From NCBI RefSeq assembly GCF_036697405.1, contig NZ_JBAHWA010000001.1:124001-188000 (forward strand): a DNA stretch of 64,000 nucleotides, in the 5' to 3' direction. Position numbers and translations under genes: made by a program. Positions 58,081-64,000 of this stretch are shown here, in pieces; positions within the stretch are counted from its first letter, which is position 1, and each line of letters opens with the position of its first letter. The notes under the pieces were generated by a model that saw nothing but the letters and a program-made list of their open reading frames with translations, had not been told where the DNA came from and searched no databases. Source of the stretch: Lysobacter sp036697405. GTDB lineage: Bacteria; Pseudomonadota; Gammaproteobacteria; Xanthomonadales; Xanthomonadaceae.

Positions 58081-60447
58081 ATGACCGACTCCGCCAAAGC
58101 CGCGCAACGCGCCGCCGCCCTGCGCCAGCAGCTCGAAGACGCCAACTACCGCTATCACGTGCTCGACGACCCCAGCATTCCGGACGCCGAGTACGACCGC
58201 CTGCTGCGCGAGCTGGACCAGCTCGAAGCCGCGCACCCCGAACTGCTCAGCCCGGATTCGCCGACCCAGCGCGTCGGCAACGCGCCGTCCTCGGCCTTCG
58301 CCGAGGTCCGCCACGCGATCCCGATGCTGTCGCTGGGCAACGCCTTCAGCGACGAGGAAGTGGCCGATTTCGAACGCCGCATCGAAGAGCGCCTGGAGCG
58401 CAGCTCGCCCAGTTTCTCGGTCGAGCCCAAGCTCGACGGCCTGGCGATCAGCCTGCGCTACGAGCACGGCCGCTTCGTCCAGGGCGCGACCCGCGGCGAC
58501 GGCGCCACCGGCGAGGACGTCACCGCCAACCTGCGCACCGTCAAGGCGATCCCGCTGCAACTGCGCGGCAAGGGCTGGCCGGAGGTATTGGAAGTGCGCG
58601 GCGAGGTCTACATGCCGCTGGCCGCGTTCAAGGCCTACAACGAGCGCGCGCTCAAGGACGGCGGCAAGGTCCTGGCCAATCCGCGCAACGGCGCGGCCGG
58701 TTCGCTGCGCCAGCTCGATCCGCGCGTCACCGCGCAGCGTCCGCTGGCGTTCTACGCCTACGCGGTCGGCGTCGTCGAAGGCTATGAACTGCCGGCCACC
58801 CATTCGGCCACGCTCAAGCAACTGCGCGAGTGGGGCTTCCCGGTCAGCGCCGAAAGCGACGTGGTCGCCGGCACCCAGGGCCTGCTCGGCTACTACCGCC
58901 GCATCGGCGAAAAGCGCGACAGCCTGCCGTTCGACATCGACGGCGTGGTCTACAAGCTCGACGACTACGCCGGGCAGCGCGAGATGGGTTTCGTCTCGCG
59001 CGCGCCGCGCTGGGCGATCGCGCACAAGTTTCCGGCGCAGGAGCAGGCGACCACGGTCGAATCGATCGAGATCAACGTCGGCCGCACCGGCGCGGTGACG
59101 CCGTGGGCGCTGATGGCGCCGGTGCAGGTGGGCGGCGTGGTCGTGACCCGCGCCACCCTGCACAACGCCGATCAGGTCGCGCGCCTGGACGTGCGCAACG
59201 GCGACACCGTGATCGTCCGCCGCGCCGGCGACGTGATCCCCGAGGTGGTGCGGGTGGTGATCGAACAGCGCCCGCCCGGCACCCGGCCCTGGGCCATGCC
59301 CGAGACCTGCCCGCAGTGCGGTTCGGAGCTGGTGCGCGAGGAAGGCGAGGTGGTCTGGCGCTGCTCCGGCGAGCTGATCTGTCCGGCCCAGCGCAAGGAG
59401 GCGATCATCCATTTCGCCTCGCGCCGGGCCATGGACATCGAGGGCCTGGGCGAGCGCTATGTCGAGGTGCTGTCGGACCTGGGATACGTGCAGTCGGTGG
59501 CCGACCTGTATCGGCTCGGCCTGGACGACTTGCTGGAGATGAAGCGCCGCGCCGACGAGCGCGACGGCACCACGCCCGAAACGGTCAAGGCCGGCAAGGT
59601 CGCGACCAAGTGGGCCGACAACCTGATCGAAGCCATCGACCGCAGCCGCGCGACCACGCTGGAACGCTTCCTGTTCGCGCTCGGCATCCAGCACGTCGGC
59701 GAGAGCACGGCCAAGGCCCTGTCGGTGTGGTTCGGCGACCTCGAGTTGATCCGGCGCCTGCCGTGGCCGCTGTTCAAGCGCGTGCCAGACATCGGCGGCG
59801 AAGTCGCGCGTTCGCTCGGCCATTTCCTGGATCAGCCCGGCAACCAGCAGGCGATCGACGACCTGCTCGCGCGCGGCGTGACCATCACCGACACCCATGA
59901 GCCTTCGCCCAAGCTCGGCCCGGATCTGAATCTGGCGACCCTGCTGGTCGATATGGAAATCCCCAAGGTCACCCGCATCCGCGCCGAACAGCTGGCCGCC
60001 GCGTTCGCCGACGCGGCCAAGCTGGCGGCCGCGCCCGAGCACGCCTACGTCACCGCCGGTCTGCCCGCCGACAGCGCGCAGGCGTTCGCCCTGTGGCGCG
60101 ACGACGCCGACAACGCGGCCCTGCTGCAACGCGTGGGCGCGGCACTGGCGCAATTGCAGGCGCGCCTGCCCGATGCGGCCGCGGCGGCCGCGGCCGCCGG
60201 CCCGCTGGACGGCCAGACCGCGGTGCTCACCGGCAGCCTCAGCGCCTTGTCGCGCGACCAGGCCAAGGACCACCTGGAAGCGCTGGGCGCCAAGGTCGCC
60301 GGCAGCGTGTCCAAGAAGACCAGCTTCGTGGTCGCCGGCGAGGCCGCCGGTTCCAAGCTCGACAAGGCCCAGGAGCTGGGCGTGCCGATCTGGGACGAGG
60401 CGCAGCTGCTCGCTTTCCTGGCCGAACACGGCCGCTGGCCGACGTGA
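58081..60447 (+). CDS. ligA: NAD-dependent DNA ligase
   Basis: A 788-residue replicative ligase. Domain Ia at residues 10-70 (ANYRYHVLDDPSIPDAEYD), adenylation domain with active Lys117 in VEPKLDGLAISLRYEHG, OB fold from about 325 (ATTVESIEINVGRTGAVTP), zinc finger with four cysteines at about 415-440 (ETCPQCGSEL ... WRCSGELICP), helix-hairpin-helix repeats at about 450-620, and a C-terminal BRCT domain from about 710 (GQTAVLTGSLSALSRDQAKD). Longer than the Escherichia coli enzyme by about 115 residues, partly from an Ala-rich linker before BRCT. The stop overlaps the epmA start (GTGA). Confidence 0.98.
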   Translation: MTDSAKAAQRAAALRQQLEDANYRYHVLDDPSIPDAEYDRLLRELDQLEAAHPELLSPDSPTQRVGNAPSSAFAEVRHAIPMLSLGNAFSDEEVADFERRIEERLERSSPSFSVEPKLDGLAISLRYEHGRFVQGATRGDGATGEDVTANLRTVKAIPLQLRGKGWPEVLEVRGEVYMPLAAFKAYNERALKDGGKVLANPRNGAAGSLRQLDPRVTAQRPLAFYAYAVGVVEGYELPATHSATLKQLREWGFPVSAESDVVAGTQGLLGYYRRIGEKRDSLPFDIDGVVYKLDDYAGQREMGFVSRAPRWAIAHKFPAQEQATTVESIEINVGRTGAVTPWALMAPVQVGGVVVTRATLHNADQVARLDVRNGDTVIVRRAGDVIPEVVRVVIEQRPPGTRPWAMPETCPQCGSELVREEGEVVWRCSGELICPAQRKEAIIHFASRRAMDIEGLGERYVEVLSDLGYVQSVADLYRLGLDDLLEMKRRADERDGTTPETVKAGKVATKWADNLIEAIDRSRATTLERFLFALGIQHVGESTAKALSVWFGDLELIRRLPWPLFKRVPDIGGEVARSLGHFLDQPGNQQAIDDLLARGVTITDTHEPSPKLGPDLNLATLLVDMEIPKVTRIRAEQLAAAFADAAKLAAAPEHAYVTAGLPADSAQAFALWRDDADNAALLQRVGAALAQLQARLPDAAAAAAAAGPLDGQTAVLTGSLSALSRDQAKDHLEALGAKVAGSVSKKTSFVVAGEAAGSKLDKAQELGVPIWDEAQLLAFLAEHGRWPT

Positions 60448-61430
60448 GCGGCGCCTACGAACGCGACTGGCGGCCGTCGGCGAGCTTCGAGGCGCTGCGC
60501 CTGCGCGCCGCGCTCAATGCGCGCATCCGCGCGTTCTTCGCCGAGCGCGGCGTGACCGAAGTCGAGACCCCGGTATTGTCGGTGGCCGGCAATACCGATC
60601 CCAACATCGCCTCGTTCTCGCTGCAGTTCGGCGGCCGCACCGACGGTGCGCCGCGCACGCGCTGGCTGCGCACCTCGCCGGAGTACCCGCTCAAGCGCCT
60701 GCTCGCGGCCGGTTTCGGCGATTGCTACGAGCTCGGCCGCGTGTTCCGCGACGGCGAGGCCGGCGGCCGTCACAACCCCGAATTCAGCATGCTCGAGTGG
60801 TACCGGCTCGGTTACGACCATCACGACCTGATCGCCGAGGCGGCCGAACTGATCCAGGCCGCGCTGGCCCTGGTCGGGCGCGAGGCGGGGCTGGAGCGCG
60901 TGGCCTATCGCGAGCTGTACCGCCAGCGCCTGGGCCTGGATCCGCTCACCGCCGGCGAGGCCGAACTGCGCGCGGCCCTGGGCGATGTGCGGATCGATCC
61001 CGAAGGCCTGCTTCGCGACGACTGGCTGGACCTGTTGATGACGCATCGCCTGCAGCCGGGCTTCGCCTCCGACCGCCTGCTCGCGATCTACGACTATCCG
61101 GCCTCACAGTGCGCGCTCGCGCGCGTGCGCGCCGGCGAACCGCCGCTGGCCGAACGTTTCGAGCTCTATCTGGGGCCGCTGGAACTGGCCAACGGCTATC
61201 ACGAACTCGCCGACCCCGACGAACAGGGCGCGCGCTTCGGGCGCGACCTGGCGCTGCGCGCGCAACGCGGCGCGCCGGCGCCGCCGCGCGACGAGGCCCT
61301 GCTGGCCGGACTGGCCGCGGGCCTGCCGGACTGCGCCGGCGTCGCGCTGGGCGTGGATCGATTGCTGATGGCGATGCTGAACGTTCCCCGCATCGCCGAC
61401 ACCCTGGCCTTCGATTTCGCGCGCGCATGA
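60444..61430 (+). CDS. epmA: Elongation factor P beta-lysine ligase
   Basis: A 328-residue lysyl-tRNA-synthetase-like enzyme (PoxA/GenX) that attaches (R)-beta-lysine to the conserved lysine of EF-P, helping ribosomes through polyproline. It lacks the anticodon-binding domain and starts directly with the class II core: EVETPVLSVAGNTDPNIASF, LRTSPEYPLKRLLAAG, GRVFRDGEAGGRHNPEFSML in part as motif 2, and GVALGVDRLLMAML as motif 3. GTG start at 60444 overlaps the ligA stop, so it is translationally coupled. The abundance of Pro-rich proteins (TonB pair) fits a need for this modification. Confidence 0.95.
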   Translation: MSGAYERDWRPSASFEALRLRAALNARIRAFFAERGVTEVETPVLSVAGNTDPNIASFSLQFGGRTDGAPRTRWLRTSPEYPLKRLLAAGFGDCYELGRVFRDGEAGGRHNPEFSMLEWYRLGYDHHDLIAEAAELIQAALALVGREAGLERVAYRELYRQRLGLDPLTAGEAELRAALGDVRIDPEGLLRDDWLDLLMTHRLQPGFASDRLLAIYDYPASQCALARVRAGEPPLAERFELYLGPLELANGYHELADPDEQGARFGRDLALRAQRGAPAPPRDEALLAGLAAGLPDCAGVALGVDRLLMAMLNVPRIADTLAFDFARA

Positions 61431-61534
61431 CAAGCCTGAACGCAAAGCGCCGGCGCGCGCAGTTGCAGGATCTTTTGATTGACCATTCAGGAGCGCGGGG
61501 TAGAGTGATCGCGTATCGCACGGGGGAGGTCGCA

Positions 61535-62272
61535 ATGCGCACACGTTATGCCGCGGCACTGTCGCTGGCGCTGGTCCTGGCGGCCTGCGCGGGCAGCGCC
61601 ATGGCCCAGGCCGGCGGCGAGCGGCTGTACGGCGACCGCGTATTGCGTTGCGAATCCGACGGCGAAACCCCGCGCCAGTGCCCGGCCGATACCAGCGGCG
61701 GCGTGCGCCTGGCGCGGCGCCTGTCCGACAGCGACTGCGTCGAGGGCAAGAGCTGGGGCGTCAACCGCAGCGGCGTCTGGGTCGCGCGCGGCTGCAGCGC
61801 CGACTTCGTGCTCGGCCAGGGCGGCAGCGGCCGCGACAGCCGCAGCGGCGACCGCGTGCTGCGCTGCGAATCCAAGGGCGGGCGCTGGAACCACTGCCGC
61901 GCCGACAGCGCCAACGGCATCCAGTTGGTGCGCCAATTGTCCAAGCGTCCCTGCATCCGCGATCAGAACTGGGGCGTCGATGCCCAAGGCCTGTGGGTCT
62001 CCGGCGGCTGTCGCGGCGAATTCCAGCTGCTGTCCGGCGGCGCGCCCGAGCCGGTCGCCAGCGCGCCGCGCGGCAAGCTGGTGCTGTGCGAGTCGATCAA
62101 GAGCCAGGCCCAGCGCTGCGCGGTCCAGACCGGCGCCGGCGTGCGCATGCACAAGCAGCTCTCGCGCTCGCAATGCGTGGAAGGGCGCAGCTGGGGCTTC
62201 GACGGCAACGGCATCTGGGTCGAGGACGGCTGCCGCGCCGAGTTCGAAGTCGATACGCCGCGCGGCGGCTGA
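61535..62272 (+). CDS. Secreted protein with three DUF3011 repeats (copy 1)
   Basis: A 245-residue exported protein. Signal peptide about residues 1-25 (AAALSLALVLAACAGSAMA); the LAAC could be a lipobox, giving a lipoprotein instead. Three repeats of about 60 residues follow, near 35-90, 105-160 and 178-235. Each runs LRCES..., C, then GVRLARRLSDSDCVEGKSWG, then SGVWVARGCSADF. Each has four cysteines (two likely disulfides) and the WG...WV..GC pattern of DUF3011. Function is unknown. GGGGGAGG precedes the ATG. It is followed by a paralogue at 62498. Confidence 0.82.
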   Translation: MRTRYAAALSLALVLAACAGSAMAQAGGERLYGDRVLRCESDGETPRQCPADTSGGVRLARRLSDSDCVEGKSWGVNRSGVWVARGCSADFVLGQGGSGRDSRSGDRVLRCESKGGRWNHCRADSANGIQLVRQLSKRPCIRDQNWGVDAQGLWVSGGCRGEFQLLSGGAPEPVASAPRGKLVLCESIKSQAQRCAVQTGAGVRMHKQLSRSQCVEGRSWGFDGNGIWVEDGCRAEFEVDTPRGG

Positions 62273-62497
62273 GACATCGCGGCGGCGCCGTGGTCGCCTG
62301 CCATCGCCCGGGGCGACCGTCGAGCCTCTCGCACGGCATACTTGCGCCCAGCGCGCCCTGGTCCGGCCGCGGCCCCCGGGTATCGTTAAGCGGCAGATAA
62401 ACGCATCCCGATCGGGTCCGGCGCAGCGCCGAAATCTTGAACTTGCGTTAAGCGGACGTGGATAGAGTTGCAGCCAACTGACAAAGGAGTGACGGAC

Positions 62498-63259
62498 ATG
62501 TTCGTACGCATCGTTTCCTGTTTCGCCCTGGCGCTGGGTTTCAGCGCGACCGCACAGGCGGCGCCGCAATACGATTCCGGTTACTACGGCGGCGGCCAGC
62601 AGACCATCCGCTGCGAGTCCGACGACGGCCGCAACCGCCAGTGCTACGCCGACACCCGCGGCGGCGTGCGCCTGGTCCGTCAGCTCTCCAAGTCGCAGTG
62701 CATCCAGGGCAGCACCTGGGGCTACAACCGCGACACCATCTGGGTCAGCAACGGTTGCCGCGCCGAGTTCGAGCTGGGCCGCGGCGACGGCGGCTGGAAC
62801 GGCGGTGGCGGTTGGAATGGCGGCGGCAACAACGGCGACACCGTGCGCTGCGAATCCGACGACGGCCGTTACCGCACCTGCGCCATCGGCGGCAATCGCG
62901 CGCGCCTGGTCCGCCAGCTCTCCAAGTCGCCCTGCGTGGAAGGCCAGAGCTGGGGCTCGCAGCGCGGCAGCGTGTGGGTCAGCAATGGCTGCCGCGGCGA
63001 GTTCAGCAGCGGTCGCGGCGGTGGCGGTTGGAACGGCGGCGGCTGGAACGGCGGCAACAACCAGTGGCGCACCGTGGTCTGCGAATCCAACGACGGCCGC
63101 CAGGGCCGCATGCGCCGCTGCAACACCAGCATCCGCGACGGCGCGCGCCTGATCCGGCAGATGTCCAAGGGCGCCTGCATCGAAGGCCAGACCTGGGGCT
63201 GGGATCCGAACGGCATCTGGGTGCAGATGGGCTGCCGCGGCGAGTTCAGCGTGCGCTGA
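62498..63259 (+). CDS. Secreted protein with three DUF3011 repeats (copy 2)
   Basis: A 253-residue exported protein with a clean signal peptide (VSCFALALGFSATAQA, cut before APQYD). It has three DUF3011 repeats like its neighbour: IRCESDDGRNRQC, VRLVRQLSKSQCIQGSTWGY and TIWVSNGCRAEFELG for the first. The repeats are joined by Gly/Trp/Asn linkers (GGWNGGGGWNGGG, GGGGWNGGGWNGGNNQW) absent from copy 1. AAAGGAG precedes the ATG at 62498. The tandem pair arose by duplication. The linkers suggest a flexible, sticky surface or matrix protein, which is inference. Confidence 0.83.
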   Translation: MFVRIVSCFALALGFSATAQAAPQYDSGYYGGGQQTIRCESDDGRNRQCYADTRGGVRLVRQLSKSQCIQGSTWGYNRDTIWVSNGCRAEFELGRGDGGWNGGGGWNGGGNNGDTVRCESDDGRYRTCAIGGNRARLVRQLSKSPCVEGQSWGSQRGSVWVSNGCRGEFSSGRGGGGWNGGGWNGGNNQWRTVVCESNDGRQGRMRRCNTSIRDGARLIRQMSKGACIEGQTWGWDPNGIWVQMGCRGEFSVR

Positions 63260-63285
63260 TCGCGTCCGCCGGACGGCCGACCGAG

Positions 63286-63316
63286 ACGGGCTCCGCGGCG
63301 ACGCGGGGCCCGTTTT
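63286..63316 (+). terminator. Rho-independent terminator after the DUF3011 pair
   Basis: A 12-bp stem (ACGGGCTCCGCG with CGCGGGGCCCGT, one T-G pair) and a GCGA loop, followed by TTTC. It lies 26 bases past the stop. Confidence 0.75.
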
Positions 63317-63397
63317 CGTTATGGCGCTTACGCGCCGGCCGCCGGGCTGTCGCGAGCCCGAAACCAGGCGCCGGCGCCGCTGCGATAAACTTGGGCC

Positions 63398-64000
63398 ATG
63401 AACGATATCGATTTCGACCGCTACGACCGCATCCGCCCGATCCGTTGGACCGGCGACGCCCTGGAGCTGCTGGATCAGCGCCGCCTGCCGTTCCATGTCG
63501 AGTATGTGCGTTGCCAGGACAGCGACGCGGTCGCGGCCGCGATCCACGCCCTGACCGTGCGCGGCGCGCCCGCGATCGGCATCGCCGCGGCCTGGGGCAC
63601 GGTCCTGGCCGCGCGCGATGTCCAGGCCGACGACGGCGCCGCCGCCTTGGCCGCGCTGGAGCCGGCGATGCAGCGCCTCAACGCCGCGCGCCCGACCGCG
63701 GTCAATCTGGCCTGGGCGCTGGCGCGCATGCGCCGCAGTCTGAGCGGTGCGGGCGCCGATTGGCGCGAACTGCTGGCGCGCGAGGCCCAGGCGATCGCCG
63801 ACGAGGACCTGGCCGCCAACCGCCGCATGGGCGCGCTGGGCGCGGCCCTGATCGTGCCCGGCAGCGGCGTGCTCACCCATTGCAACACCGGCTCGCTGGC
63901 CACCGCCGGCTTCGGCACCGCGCTGGGCGTGATTCGCGCAGGCGTCGCCCAGGGCCGCATCGATCAGGTCTATGCCGGCGAGACCCGGCCCTGGCTGCAG
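63398..64000 (+). CDS. mtnA: Methylthioribose-1-phosphate isomerase, truncated by the window end
   Basis: The first 201 codons of an isomerase of the methionine salvage pathway, converting 5-methylthioribose 1-phosphate to methylthioribulose 1-phosphate. It begins MNDIDFDRYDRIRPIRW and contains the family blocks ALTVRGAPAIGIAAAWG near residue 52, catalytic-region LTHCNTGSLATAGFGTALG near 162 with the active cysteine, and VYAGETRPWLQ at the very edge. The full protein is usually about 350 residues, so about 150 lie beyond the window. No frameshift is seen in the part present. Confidence 0.95.
   Translation, partial: MNDIDFDRYDRIRPIRWTGDALELLDQRRLPFHVEYVRCQDSDAVAAAIHALTVRGAPAIGIAAAWGTVLAARDVQADDGAAALAALEPAMQRLNAARPTAVNLAWALARMRRSLSGAGADWRELLAREAQAIADEDLAANRRMGALGAALIVPGSGVLTHCNTGSLATAGFGTALGVIRAGVAQGRIDQVYAGETRPWLQ

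Noticed and set aside
58000..60429. 809-residue open frame opposite ligA
   Set aside because: A shadow of the ligase gene; no domain and no ribosome binding site.

Overview
The window is a very GC-rich chromosomal segment whose genes use almost only G/C in third codon positions. That bias explains the many long but meaningless reading frames opposite real genes. The gene set is typical of a gammaproteobacterium of the Xanthomonadaceae/Lysobacteraceae: a desT-desCB divergon, the serC-pheA-hisC-aroA block, an smc-zipA-ligA-epmA block, DUF3011 and FFLEELY-motif proteins, TonB-dependent sugar uptake, and many GTAG-headed palindromic repeats between genes. My best guess is a Lysobacter species; this rests on gene content and repeat style, not on a marker gene. 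A run of exactly 100 N at 37712-37811 shows that this is a draft scaffold.

Layout. 0-6.4 kb: stress-type oxidoreductase, fasciclin-domain protein, several small unknown proteins, and a LytS/LytTR-type two-component pair. 6.7-9.7 kb: fatty-acid desaturase and its reductase (desCB-like), divergent from a FabR/DesT repressor with a clear inverted repeat between them. 10.2-14.5 kb: TviB-like nucleotide-sugar dehydrogenase, GltS-like flavoprotein, ArsC-like protein. 14.7 kb: tRNA-Val(CAC) with its terminator. 14.8-26 kb: a lipid/granule neighbourhood with two phasin-like proteins carrying histone-H1-like tails, an acyl-CoA-binding protein, a two-domain fatty acyl-CoA reductase, a TetR regulator, a patatin-like lipase, an FFLEELY-motif protein, a polyhydroxyalkanoate-system protein and an FHA protein. 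26-28 kb: periplasmic methionine sulfoxide repair (msrPQ). 27.9-32.9 kb: serC, pheA, hisC, aroA, the last three translationally coupled. 33-37.5 kb: O-antigen ligase-like protein, two TonB-like proteins and serS.

38.3-53 kb is a carbohydrate-use locus. bgl-zwf-glk-pgl form one minus-strand operon feeding glucose into glucose-6-phosphate oxidation. Divergent to it are a UgpC/MsiK-type ATPase and an unknown protein, followed by an MFS sugar transporter, a TonB-dependent receptor, a GH65 disaccharide phosphorylase fused to beta-phosphoglucomutase, and a LacI regulator. Two different LacI-type palindromes lie in the promoter regions. 53.3-61.4 kb: smc, zipA, ligA, epmA. 61.5-63.3 kb: two secreted DUF3011 proteins. 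The window ends inside mtnA.

Intergenic space holds at least four repeat types: GATGCGGT palindromes in 109-119 bp tandem arrays, GTAGGAGCGGCG REP pairs, short elements with about 33-bp terminal inverted repeats, and heptamer GGGAATC-type G-rich tracts. I found no transposase, phage gene, rRNA or CRISPR array.
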